Origin: Pedobacter sp. BS3
GTDB taxonomy: Bacteria > Bacteroidota > Bacteroidia > Sphingobacteriales > Sphingobacteriaceae
Assembly (NCBI RefSeq): GCF_008274585.1
Contig: NZ_VTRT01000008.1
Span: 124,001-188,000, forward strand
Reading direction: 5' to 3'
DNA: 64,000 nucleotides
The number at the start of each line of letters is the position of its first letter. Within the stretch, counting starts at the first letter, position 1. Made by a program: the position numbers and the translations under genes. Shown here in pieces: positions 9,113-18,037 of this stretch. The notes below the pieces were generated by a model, which worked only from the letters and a program-made list of their open reading frames with translations, was not told the DNA's origin and did no database searches.

Positions 9113-9540
9113 TGAAACGCATCATCACCCTAAGTCTCTTACTGCTGGTTTGTATCACCATTATTTTTAACGCCTGCCAAAGCCAGGCCGAACTGGATTA
9201 TGCCCGGTACTACGTGAATGGAAAAGGCTTGTACGAAGCACATTGCCAGAACTGTCACGGAGAGGATGGTAAAGGCTTAGGTCAATTGTATCCTCCACTA
9301 ACCGACAGCCTGTTTCTAAAGCGAAACCGCACCAAGCTCGGCTGCATTATTAAAAACGGCTTATCGGGCAAAATTGAGATCAACGGACAGGAATTTGATG
9401 GCCAGATGCCTGCCGAAACCCAGATGACCAACATGGAAATTGCCCAGCTGGTAACCTACATCACCAACTCCTTTGGCAATAAAAATGGACTGTATGATGT
9501 CAATGCCGCCGCTGCCGACATAAAAAACTGTGATAAGTAA
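9112..9540 (+). CDS. Mono-heme c-type cytochrome lipoprotein
   Basis: A 142-residue cytochrome c. An N-terminal hydrophobic segment ends in FNAC, giving a likely lipidated C22. The heme site is CQNCH (C45, C48, H49), and the probable axial methionine lies in DGQMPAETQMTN. It is translationally coupled to the SCO gene, which fits an electron donor or an oxidase assembly partner at the periplasmic face of the membrane. It is convergent with prmC, with a 164-bp spacer that shows no further gene. Confidence 0.92.
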   Translation: MKRIITLSLLLLVCITIIFNACQSQAELDYARYYVNGKGLYEAHCQNCHGEDGKGLGQLYPPLTDSLFLKRNRTKLGCIIKNGLSGKIEINGQEFDGQMPAETQMTNMEIAQLVTYITNSFGNKNGLYDVNAAAADIKNCDK

Positions 9541-9704
9541 TTTTCAGCATTATTCTTGTATATCCGGGAAGAATATTGGTAAAGTACAGAGCATTTCCGC
9601 CAGGTTTAATTTCCTCTTATCGCGAATAATGTTAGCTTTAGGAAAAGGGCATCATTTTATATCTATCATCACAATTAGCGAATAGATCATTTAACCCGAA
9701 AACA

Positions 9705-10562
9705 TCATCGCATCGCTTTCACCATCCGGTCTTTCCCGTTAAGGTCTTTACGTAGCTCTACCACAGTGAATCCTTTATCTTTCAATAAACTAATCGTTTC
9801 GTTCCCGAAACGTTCATTGATCTCGAAGAACAACATGCCATCCCGGTTAAGCTTTTGCAGCGCAAAACCGGCGATAGCCCTGTAGAACAATAATGGCTCT
9901 GCATCAGGAACAAACAAAGCGGTAGCCGGTTCGTGGTGTAATACGTTGGCAGACAGCATACTTTTTTCAGTTTCTGCAATGTATGGCGGATTGCTGACAA
10001 TAACGGAATACGTATTTGGCCCCAGTAAAAAACCGGCCGGGTTTAAGATGTCATCCTGGTGAAAACCTACAGACACCTGGTTTAAAGCGGCATTTTGCCG
10101 GGCAACATCCAGCGCAGCAGCCGAAATATCCATAGCACTAACCTGCGCCCGGGGGAACTTTGTTTTCAGGCTGATGGGAATACAGCCACTGCCGGTACCT
10201 ATATCTAATATTGTAGCAGGCTGTTCCGGAATGTTCATCTCTTCGATGATCCAGCTTACCAGCTCTTCGGTTTCCGGTCGTGGGATCAGTACCGCCGGAT
10301 TTACCTTGAATGTTAAGCCGAAAAATGTTGCTTCGCCTAAAATATACTGTACCGGTTTGCCCGATCTTAACGCTTCCAGCACCCGGATCACCTCTTGCTC
10401 TGCCCTGCTATCCAACGGTTCATTCCCTTTTAACACCAGTTGCGGCCTGCTTAAACCGCAAAAATGCGACAGGGTATAATAAGCCAGTTCCCGGGCCTCA
10501 GAAACGTCGTACAATCCGGATAACGTAGTTTTAAACAGGCTGATGGTTTCGGCGAAGGTCAT
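9705..10562 (-). CDS. prmC: Peptide chain release factor N5-glutamine methyltransferase PrmC
   Basis: Methylates the GGQ glutamine of release factors 1 and 2. From the ATG at 10562 the protein has 285 residues, close to E. coli PrmC. It has an N-terminal helical domain, RPETEELV at 95-102, the SAM loop DIGTGSGCIPI and the catalytic NPPY at 191-194. The frame is open to 10610, but the extra residues (MPAIAGIFVCGNLFCS) are not family-like and overlap the spacer to the tRNA. The last 13 codons and the 3' flank recur as a partial duplicate at 56376-56440. Confidence 0.94.
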   Translation of the reverse strand: MTFAETISLFKTTLSGLYDVSEARELAYYTLSHFCGLSRPQLVLKGNEPLDSRAEQEVIRVLEALRSGKPVQYILGEATFFGLTFKVNPAVLIPRPETEELVSWIIEEMNIPEQPATILDIGTGSGCIPISLKTKFPRAQVSAMDISAAALDVARQNAALNQVSVGFHQDDILNPAGFLLGPNTYSVIVSNPPYIAETEKSMLSANVLHHEPATALFVPDAEPLLFYRAIAGFALQKLNRDGMLFFEINERFGNETISLLKDKGFTVVELRKDLNGKDRMVKAMR

Positions 10563-10626
10563 GGAGCAAAACAAATTACCGCAAACAAAAATACCCGCTA
10601 TTGCGGGCATTCACTTGCGTTCTTAG

Positions 10627-10713
10627 CGGAGAGAGCGGGATTCGAACCCGCGGTACCGTTTCCAGTACGACAGTTTAGCAAACTGTTCCTTTCGGCCTCT
10701 CAGGCACCTCTCC
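10627..10713 (-). tRNA. trnS: tRNA-Ser, anticodon GCT
   Basis: An 87-nt cloverleaf on the minus strand. The acceptor arm is GGAGAGG/TCTCTCC with discriminator G. The anticodon arm ACAGTTTGCTAAACTGT has anticodon GCT. It has the long variable arm expected for serine, and the T arm is GCGGGTTCGAATCCCGC. CCA is not encoded. It decodes AGC/AGU. Confidence 0.96.
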
Positions 10714-10791
10714 TTTTCCGTTGCTTACATACTTAATTTGTGCAACCGGGCTGCAAATATAGCAAATCAATAAAGCCTTCAAAAAATATTT

Positions 10792-12873
10792 TTATTTCTC
10801 TGCTGCAGCGTAATCAATGCGCACGTGGTAGATGCCAATCAGCATATTTTTAAATATCACTTTAATGGTTTCTATATCTTTCAGTGTGATATCGCTGTCG
10901 TTAAGCTGTCCCTGCTCCAGCTTGTAATCCACAATGCGATCTACCAGATCGCTAAGGCTTTGAGCCGTAGGTTCTTTTATACTTCTTGATGCGGCCTCAA
11001 CAGAATCAGCCAGCATAAGCACAGCCGTTTCCTTAGAAAAAGGTATGGGCCCCGGATACCGGAAAATATTCTCGTCCACTAACTTTTCAGGAAAATTTTT
11101 CAGGAACGATTGATAAAAATAATCTACGCGGGTATTTCCATGATGGGTGCGGATAAAATCGACGATCACTTCGGGCAGGTGATTGCGGCGTGCCATCTCT
11201 ATGCCCTTATGCACGTGCCTGATAATGATCTGTGCGCTTTGTTCGTACGACAGTTTGTCGTGCGGATTGCTGCCTTTGTTCTGATTTTCGATGAAATACT
11301 GCGGATTTTCCATCTTGCCGATATCATGATACAATGCTCCGGCCCGCACCAGCAAGGCATTGCCGCCAATTTTAAAGATAGCCGCTTCGGCCAGGTTAGC
11401 TACCTGCAGCGAATGCTGAAATGTGCCCGGCGCTTTGTACGACAGCTCCCGCAACAGTTTTGAATTGGTATTGGTAAGCTCAATCATCGTGATATCAGAA
11501 ACCACGCCAAACATACGCTCAAATGCGTAAATAAGCGGATAAGCCAGCAAGGACAGCAACACACTGAATATAAAAGGCACAAAGTTTAACCATTCAATAT
11601 CCGTTAATGTGCCTACCCTAATGAGCGAAATTCCCAGATAAGCCACAAAATAATTCAGCAATATCAGTAAAGCTGATGTAAGAAACTGTTCACGTTTCAC
11701 CAGGTTTTTGATGCTGTAAATGGCTACCATACCGGCTGTGATCTGGATAACCGCAAATTCAAAGCTGTTAGGCACAAAAAAACCGGCGATCAATACTACC
11801 AGCAGGTGAATATTCAGCGCCAAACGGGTATCAAATAATATCCTGATAATAATGGGCACAATGCAATACGGAATGTAATACAGGTTAGGGATTTTCAGCT
11901 TAATAGCCCACGACAGCGCAACCAGCATAATGGTTATTACCAGCAATATCAGCGAGATGAGACGGTTATCGCCAAAAATATCCTTCCTGAAAAGGTACAG
12001 GAACACCATGAGTAATGTTACTACCAGTCCAACTAACAGGAACTGCCCTAACAAGATCATCCGCTTATCGCCTATGATCTTTGCATCCTGCTCATAAGTC
12101 TCGCGTAACGATTCCAGTTTCTGGTAAATCTCGCCCGTTATAACCGATCCGTTTGCCACAATGAGTTCTCCTTTTTGCACCATTCCCCGCGTGGTAGATA
12201 TATTGCTCAACGCTTCGGTTTCCAGCTTATCCGTTAAACGGTCATCATAAATGTAATTCGATTGCAAATGATCTTGCAAAAGGTCTATCAGCCAGGCTTT
12301 ATTTTTTAAGCCGGTTTTGTTCACCTCATCCTCGGCAAACCGTGATGCTTGTTCAATAGTGAAGATATCGGCTGTATTAAGCTGCTTAGCCACATTATTG
12401 GTTAGCAGCGTAAAATTATAATTAGCATTATTCTGCTGATATTTCTTCGATAACGTGGATATACCCCGCTGGTAAATTTCTTTGAGAATACGCGTTCCTA
12501 TGGCGAGGTATTCAGGCTTTAGCTTATCATCAACAGCGGCATTATCCCAACGCAGGTTGAAATCAGAAGTAAACGTTTCCAGCTGCCGGCTGGCAACACG
12601 CAAATCGTTTTGATATACCGGTAAAACCGATTTCAAAATCTCAGCCTGGCTTTTCTCAATCTCAGCATTGGTTTTATTGATTGGAAAATTATAAGGTGAG
12701 ATCAGGTCTTTCTGCATCCAGACCTTACCCTTTTCATATTCGTATTTAAACCGTGCCTGCTTGGGTAATGACAGCGTAATCACGGCCACGCTCAACACCA
12801 TCATTACAAATTTGATATTCGCCGAATATTGCTGGTACAAGCCTATAGGACGGTTTTTGTTCCCTTTTGTCAC
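10792..12873 (-). CDS. 7TM-HD cyclic-dinucleotide phosphodiesterase (PgpH-like)
   Basis: A 693-residue membrane protein of the 7TMR-HD family, to which the c-di-AMP phosphodiesterase PgpH belongs. One N-terminal transmembrane helix (about 25-42) is followed by an extracytoplasmic 7TMR-HDED domain (about 45-275), then seven helices (about 280-460), then a cytoplasmic HD domain. The metal motif is ALYHDIGKM, followed by HVHKGIEMARR and IVDFIRTHHGN. The translation start is GTG at 12873; no ATG fits the conserved N-terminus. A TAATTTTG -7 box lies about 30 bp upstream. c-di-AMP hydrolysis is inferred from the family. Confidence 0.9.
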   Translation of the reverse strand: MTKGNKNRPIGLYQQYSANIKFVMMVLSVAVITLSLPKQARFKYEYEKGKVWMQKDLISPYNFPINKTNAEIEKSQAEILKSVLPVYQNDLRVASRQLETFTSDFNLRWDNAAVDDKLKPEYLAIGTRILKEIYQRGISTLSKKYQQNNANYNFTLLTNNVAKQLNTADIFTIEQASRFAEDEVNKTGLKNKAWLIDLLQDHLQSNYIYDDRLTDKLETEALSNISTTRGMVQKGELIVANGSVITGEIYQKLESLRETYEQDAKIIGDKRMILLGQFLLVGLVVTLLMVFLYLFRKDIFGDNRLISLILLVITIMLVALSWAIKLKIPNLYYIPYCIVPIIIRILFDTRLALNIHLLVVLIAGFFVPNSFEFAVIQITAGMVAIYSIKNLVKREQFLTSALLILLNYFVAYLGISLIRVGTLTDIEWLNFVPFIFSVLLSLLAYPLIYAFERMFGVVSDITMIELTNTNSKLLRELSYKAPGTFQHSLQVANLAEAAIFKIGGNALLVRAGALYHDIGKMENPQYFIENQNKGSNPHDKLSYEQSAQIIIRHVHKGIEMARRNHLPEVIVDFIRTHHGNTRVDYFYQSFLKNFPEKLVDENIFRYPGPIPFSKETAVLMLADSVEAASRSIKEPTAQSLSDLVDRIVDYKLEQGQLNDSDITLKDIETIKVIFKNMLIGIYHVRIDYAAAEK

Positions 12874-12901
12874 GTTACTATTACTATTTGCGGTTAATTT
12901 C

Positions 12902-12909
12902 CAAAATTA
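12902..12909 (-). promoter_or_regulatory. Candidate -7 box for the 7TM-HD gene
   Basis: On the minus strand it reads TAATTTTG, matching TAnnTTTG, 28 bp before the GTG start. Confidence 0.4.
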
Positions 12910-12933
12910 CTAATATTTATGCCAAAAAAGGTG

Positions 12934-13027
12934 GAAGGTTGTAAGTTGTAGGTTTTAGGTAGGTTTATAGTTCATGGTTCATAGCTTATAGTCCGGAAGA
13001 CCGAAAGTCAGAAAAGACCGGAAGCAA
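12934..13027. repeat. 94-bp inverted dispersed repeat, right copy
   Basis: Inverted copy of 8325-8418, with three mismatches. Confidence 0.88.
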
Positions 13028-13299
13028 GAAAAGGTGGAAGGCAGAAGGTTTAAGGCTATAATTAGAAACAAGAGCAAAGAAGCAAGAGACAAGACAAAGA
13101 CATAGAGAGGTAAAAGGTGGAAGGTTTAAGGCTATAATTAGAAACAAGAACATAGAAGCAAGAGGCCAGATATTAAACAGAAACTACTCCCTCTCCCTTG
13201 GAGAGGGTTGGGGTGAGGCTAACCAAAAACTAACAACGAATTATTAATTTAAAACCTGTGCCTTGTTTTTACTTTTAACTTTTTACTTTTAACTTTCAA
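13028..13299. repeat. Repeat-mosaic spacer
   Basis: No gene is visible between 12874 and 13300. After the 94-bp module come two imperfect copies of a phrase containing aaggtttaaggctataatta (about 13044 and 13117), each followed by gaaacaagarca-type text that also occurs inverted near 5980-6035. Then come a G/C-arm module (ccctctcccttggagagggt, 13189-13208, continuing with tggggtgaggct) and TTTTAACTTT heptamers (13268-13298). The last element abuts the next ATG. Confidence 0.75.
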
Positions 13300-13300
13300 C

Positions 13301-14209
13301 ATGAGAACATACTTATTGCTTGCCATCCTGTTTACTATGTGTTCGGTTTCCGCTTTTGCGCAACAACATGCAGAAGGCGAAAAATACATCCGGCAGCTTG
13401 ATCTGTACCAGGACAGCCTGAATGCATTAAGCTATAAAATGATCAATGATCCCATTGATCCGCAACGCTTTAATGCCAATTATGCCTTTACCAGGATGCT
13501 TGTAAAAGCGTTGAAAACACCGCATTCCTTCAATTATAATTTTGATTCGCTGAAGACCATCAGCATTGTAACACCTCCCGACCGCCGTTTCCGCATTTTA
13601 ACCTGGCACGTAATGTACGATGATGGTAGCTACCGTTATTACGGATGCATACAAAAGAATAATCCCGACGGAAAGCTGGATATGTTCGGTATGGTTGATT
13701 ATACCCCGAAAATCAAAGATCCGGCCGATACCGTAACCAGCAACGATCGCTGGTACGGCGCCCAATATTACAGCATTGTACCGGTGTTGTACAATACTCC
13801 CATACAATATTATGTTTTATTAGGCTGGAAGGGCAATACTGCTAAAAGCACCAAAAAGGTTATTGATGTGTTGTATTTTAAAAACGGAAAGCCTGTTTTC
13901 GGGATGCCCGTATTTGAAAAAACAACAGCTAAGCGTATTATTTTTGAATACACACGCCAGGCATCCATGCTGCTTAAATACGATGCAAAGACCAACATGA
14001 TCGTTTTTGATCATCTGGCCCCGCCAGACCCGAAGCAGAAAGACAATTTTGCAATGTATGGCCCTGATTTTACGTATGATGGTTACAAGCTTTTTAACGG
14101 CCGGTGGAAGCACTTATCCGATTTACCGTTAAAGAACGAGCCCACAGATACAGATAAAGATTTTAACGACCCCAAAAATCCGCAAAGAAAAATCAGCAGA
14201 AAATTTTAA
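13301..14209 (+). CDS. Exported hypothetical protein
   Basis: A 302-residue protein with a clear signal peptide (MRTYLLLAILFTMCSVSAFAQQ) and no other membrane segment. I do not recognise a named domain. The mature part has repeated aromatic-rich strands (DGSYRYYGCIQKNNPDGK, PIQYYVLLGWKGN, LYFKNGKPVFGMPVFE), suggesting an all-beta periplasmic protein. It lies 45 bp upstream of the dipeptidyl peptidase gene in the same direction and may be cotranscribed with it. Confidence 0.75.
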   Translation: MRTYLLLAILFTMCSVSAFAQQHAEGEKYIRQLDLYQDSLNALSYKMINDPIDPQRFNANYAFTRMLVKALKTPHSFNYNFDSLKTISIVTPPDRRFRILTWHVMYDDGSYRYYGCIQKNNPDGKLDMFGMVDYTPKIKDPADTVTSNDRWYGAQYYSIVPVLYNTPIQYYVLLGWKGNTAKSTKKVIDVLYFKNGKPVFGMPVFEKTTAKRIIFEYTRQASMLLKYDAKTNMIVFDHLAPPDPKQKDNFAMYGPDFTYDGYKLFNGRWKHLSDLPLKNEPTDTDKDFNDPKNPQRKISRKF

Positions 14210-14254
14210 AATCAGCTTGCTGATGTGCATTTTTAGAAGATTATTACAACGTTA

Positions 14255-16432
14255 ATGAAAAAAGTACTGATTCTGCTCCTGCTTTGCAATGGTGCGTTCG
14301 CACAGGTTAAGAAAGATTTTACGCTGGAGGATATTTTTAAGAAAGGAACATTTGTTGCCCGCAAAGTTTATGGATTACAATCGCTACATGATGGTAAAAC
14401 TTATGTATCTATCGAAACCGATCCGCTTACCAACCTGCGTTATGTAGCCCGCAATAAGTACAGCGACGGAAAGCAGGCAAGCATTTTATATCGTGAAAAC
14501 GAGCTGATGTATAAAGGCGAGCAGCTACCGATAAGCACCGATTTTAATGCCGGTGAAAGCAAAGTACTGATCTCAGCCGGCGAGGAACCTGTTTACCGGC
14601 GTTCTACCAAAGCCAATTATTTTGTTTACGATATTACGGCAAAGAAGATCACCCAGATATCCGATAAAGGCAAGCAGCAATATGCCACCTTTTCGCCCGA
14701 TGGCAACAAAGTGGCATTTGTTCGTAACAATAACCTGTTTATCAAAGATTTAGTTACCGGCAATGAGCAAAAGATCACAACTGATGGGAAAATAAATAAG
14801 ATCATCAACGGCGGCTCAGACTGGGTTTACGAAGAAGAATTTTCCTTCGCACAGGCCTTTTACTGGAGCGCCGATAGTAAAAAAATAGCCTATTATAAAT
14901 TTGATGAATCGCTGGTTCCCGAATACAGCATGACGATGTACGATGGTCTCTATCCTACCGAATATCGCTATAAATATCCAAAAGCAGGCGAACGGAATGC
15001 CACCGTAAGCATTCATGTGTATAACCTGGATGACCAGTCGACTAAAATCATGGATGTCGGGCCCGAAACCGACCAGTATATTCCCCGCATTCGCTGGACA
15101 GCCGATGTGAATACACTGTGCATTTTACGGATGAACCGTCACCAGTCAAAGCTGGATTACCTGCTGGCGAATGTGGCAACAGGTACTTCAAAAGTCATTA
15201 TGACCGAAGAAGACAGATCCTATATCGATATCAACGATGAGAAATTAACCTTCCTGAATAACGGGAAAGAATTTATCAACGTGAGTGAACGCGACGGTTA
15301 CAATCATATCTATCTTTATGATATGAACGGAAAAATCGTCAGGCAGATCACTAAAGGCAACTGGGATGTAACCGATGTATATGGCGTTGACGAAAAGAGG
15401 AAGCTCATTTATTATCAGTCCGCAGAAAACTCTCCACTGCAACGCGATATATATGCTATCAGCTTTGACGGTAAGACCAAAAAGCGCTTAAGTAACACCG
15501 CCGGAACCAATGATGCCACGTTCAGCGCCGATTTCAGTTATTTTATTCTAAAACATTCAACAGCCAATTCACCGGCTACTATTACCATTAACACCAATAC
15601 CGGGCAGCAGGTGCGCATGCTCGAAGATAATGCCGAATTACGTAAAAAGCTGAAACACTATAATTTCAGCAGCATTGATTTCTTTACATTTAAAAATTCA
15701 GAGAATGTAACATTGAACGGCTATGTGATCAAACCGGCTGATTTTTCGCCCGGCAAGAAATACCCGGTGCTGCTGTATGTTTATGGCGGTCCCGGAAGCC
15801 AGCTTGTAGCCGATAGCTGGGGTGGAGTGAGGAACATCTGGTTAAATTATATGGCACAAAAAGGTTATATCATCGCTTGTGTAGATGGCCGGGGAACCGG
15901 GTTTCGCGGCGCCGTATTTAAAAAAGTCACTTATAAAAACCTTGGACATTATGAGACGATTGACCAGATAGAAGCAGCGAAGTGGTTAGGGCAGCAATCT
16001 TATGTAGATGCGTCACGCATCGGTATCTGGGGCTGGAGCTTCGGCGGATATATGTCGTCTCTATGTATTACCAAAGGCGCCGACGTATTTAAAATGGCTA
16101 TCGCGGTTGCTCCTGTAACTACCTGGCGATATTATGACAGCATTTATACCGAGCGCTACCTGCAAACACCGCAGGAAAACCCGGACGGATACGACAACAA
16201 TTCTCCTATAAACTTTGCATCCAAACTAAAAGGCAAATTTTTGCTGATACACGGAACCGGCGATGATAACGTACATTTTCAAAACAGCGTCATGTTTTCA
16301 GAAGCGCTGATACAGGCCAACAAACCGTTTGAACAGGCTTATTATCCGAACAAAACACACAGTATTTCCGGCGGAAACACCACCTTGCACTTATACAGTA
16401 AGATGAGCGACTTTATTTTAAAGAATTTATAA
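14255..16432 (+). CDS. Dipeptidyl peptidase IV (S9B serine protease)
   Basis: A 725-residue exported peptidase (signal MKKVLILLLLCNGAFAQ) that releases X-Pro or similar dipeptides from peptide N-termini in the periplasm. The N-terminal beta-propeller carries the double-Glu motif DWVYEEEF that anchors the substrate amino group in DPP4. The C-terminal alpha/beta hydrolase has the nucleophile S595 in GWSFGGYMS, the acid in HGTGDDNVH (about 670-671) and the catalytic His in NKTHSISGG (about 702). Its stop overlaps the start of the POT transporter (TAATG), a strong functional link: dipeptides produced here can be imported by the next two gene products. Confidence 0.94.
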   Translation: MKKVLILLLLCNGAFAQVKKDFTLEDIFKKGTFVARKVYGLQSLHDGKTYVSIETDPLTNLRYVARNKYSDGKQASILYRENELMYKGEQLPISTDFNAGESKVLISAGEEPVYRRSTKANYFVYDITAKKITQISDKGKQQYATFSPDGNKVAFVRNNNLFIKDLVTGNEQKITTDGKINKIINGGSDWVYEEEFSFAQAFYWSADSKKIAYYKFDESLVPEYSMTMYDGLYPTEYRYKYPKAGERNATVSIHVYNLDDQSTKIMDVGPETDQYIPRIRWTADVNTLCILRMNRHQSKLDYLLANVATGTSKVIMTEEDRSYIDINDEKLTFLNNGKEFINVSERDGYNHIYLYDMNGKIVRQITKGNWDVTDVYGVDEKRKLIYYQSAENSPLQRDIYAISFDGKTKKRLSNTAGTNDATFSADFSYFILKHSTANSPATITINTNTGQQVRMLEDNAELRKKLKHYNFSSIDFFTFKNSENVTLNGYVIKPADFSPGKKYPVLLYVYGGPGSQLVADSWGGVRNIWLNYMAQKGYIIACVDGRGTGFRGAVFKKVTYKNLGHYETIDQIEAAKWLGQQSYVDASRIGIWGWSFGGYMSSLCITKGADVFKMAIAVAPVTTWRYYDSIYTERYLQTPQENPDGYDNNSPINFASKLKGKFLLIHGTGDDNVHFQNSVMFSEALIQANKPFEQAYYPNKTHSISGGNTTLHLYSKMSDFILKNL

Positions 16433-17961
16433 TGACAGACACAGCATCACAACCGGCAACGCTCGAAGAAATACAAAACTTTGGGGGTAAATATCCCAAA
16501 CAGCTCTGGTACCTGTTTTTTTCTGAAATGTGGGAGCGCTTTTGCTTTTACGGAATGCGGGGTATGCTTACCTATTTTATGGTTACACAGCTGTTTTTTA
16601 AGGACGATGCGGCGCAACTGCAATACGGTGCTATACAAGCGTTTGTGTATGCCTTTACTTTTGTAGGCGGCTTATTTGCCGATAAAATTTTAGGATTCCG
16701 GCGCTCGTTATTCTGGGGAGGTTTGCTCATGATTGTGGGCAGCTGCATTTTAGCATACGATCCTAAAGCCTATTTCTTCCTGGGGATAAGCTTTACGGTA
16801 GTAGGTACAGGTTTTTTTAAGCCCAACATATCCACCATGGTTGGCCAGCTATATAAAAGCGGCGATTATCGCCGTGATGCCGGTTTCTCTTTGTTTTATT
16901 CAGGCATTAACCTTGGCGCCCTGTTAGGAGGATATTTATGCATTGCCATTGGTAAAAGTAACCATCCCTGGTCGTGGAATTTAGCGTTCGGCCTGGCCGC
17001 TGTTGTAATGACCATTAGCTTGATAACCTTTGTTTTTACTAAAAGATCATTAGGCCCTATCGGACTTTCGCCCTTTGAAAGCAGACAGTTGGAAACCGAC
17101 AATCGGGATACTTCATCCGAACAGAAGTGGAAACCACTGCTGGTTTTTATAGGCTCATTAGCAGTTATCCCGGTTATCATGAAAATGGTTTCCAAAACCG
17201 AGTACACCGATTATTTCATGTACACCATCGGCCCTTTAACGCTGCTTTACCTGTTTTATGAAATGACACAGTTTTCAAAAGCAGAGGTCAGGAAATTATG
17301 GGCAGCACTGATATTTATTATTTTCTCCATCATTTTCTGGGCATTTTTTGAGCAGGCCGGCGGTTCATTAAGCCTGTTTGCGGCTCGTAACCTGGATAAT
17401 AAGCTCTTAGGCCTTATCCCGGTTGACCCCAACGGGGTGAACAACTCAGCAAACTCATTATTTGTTATCATTTTTGCACCCATTATAGGATTGATCTGGT
17501 TATCGCTATCGAAAAAACGGAAAGAGCCTAATACTGTAGTTAAATTTGGCCTTGGTTTTATTTTCCTGGCTATAGGCTATTGGGTGTTTTTCGCTACCCG
17601 CTTTTTTGCAAATGCGCAGGGCATCGCCAACCTCGATGTATTCACCTTCGCCTATTTTTTTGTAACCCTTGGCGAGTTGTGCCTCTCTCCCATCGGCTTA
17701 TCCATCATGACCAAATTATCGCCACACCGGTTACAGGGCGTGATGATGGGAACATGGTTCCTGGCCAGCGCTTACGGGCAATATGTTGCCGGAATTATTG
17801 GCGCAGGCATGGCGCAAAGCAATGAACATTATACCGTATTTCAGCAACTGATAGACTATACCAGCGGCTACAAACAGCTCGCCATATATGCGTTCATATC
17901 AGGAGTTGTATTGATTATATTGTCGCCGGCTATCAGAAAGCTCATGCAGGAAGTAAAGTAA
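16432..17961 (+). CDS. POT-family proton-dependent di/tripeptide transporter (first copy)
   Basis: A 509-residue, roughly 12-14 TM major facilitator of the POT/PTR2 family. The proton-coupling motif ExxERFxYYG is present as EMWERFCFYGMRGML near residues 28-42. The second PTR signature appears as FFKPNISTMVGQLY and the C-terminal motif as FEQAGGSLSLFA. It imports short peptides with H+. It is coupled to DPP4 by a one-base overlap and followed 76 bp later by a second POT gene. Confidence 0.93.
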   Translation: MTDTASQPATLEEIQNFGGKYPKQLWYLFFSEMWERFCFYGMRGMLTYFMVTQLFFKDDAAQLQYGAIQAFVYAFTFVGGLFADKILGFRRSLFWGGLLMIVGSCILAYDPKAYFFLGISFTVVGTGFFKPNISTMVGQLYKSGDYRRDAGFSLFYSGINLGALLGGYLCIAIGKSNHPWSWNLAFGLAAVVMTISLITFVFTKRSLGPIGLSPFESRQLETDNRDTSSEQKWKPLLVFIGSLAVIPVIMKMVSKTEYTDYFMYTIGPLTLLYLFYEMTQFSKAEVRKLWAALIFIIFSIIFWAFFEQAGGSLSLFAARNLDNKLLGLIPVDPNGVNNSANSLFVIIFAPIIGLIWLSLSKKRKEPNTVVKFGLGFIFLAIGYWVFFATRFFANAQGIANLDVFTFAYFFVTLGELCLSPIGLSIMTKLSPHRLQGVMMGTWFLASAYGQYVAGIIGAGMAQSNEHYTVFQQLIDYTSGYKQLAIYAFISGVVLIILSPAIRKLMQEVK

Positions 17962-18037
17962 TAGTATATTATTTATTGACTGTTTTAACACCGGTTACCT
18001 GTTTTGAATTTTAACTTTAAACTTTTGACTTTAACAC

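Noticed and set aside
10563-10610. N-terminal extension of PrmC
   Set aside because: Not family-like and makes the protein longer than known PrmC; the ATG at 10562 fits.
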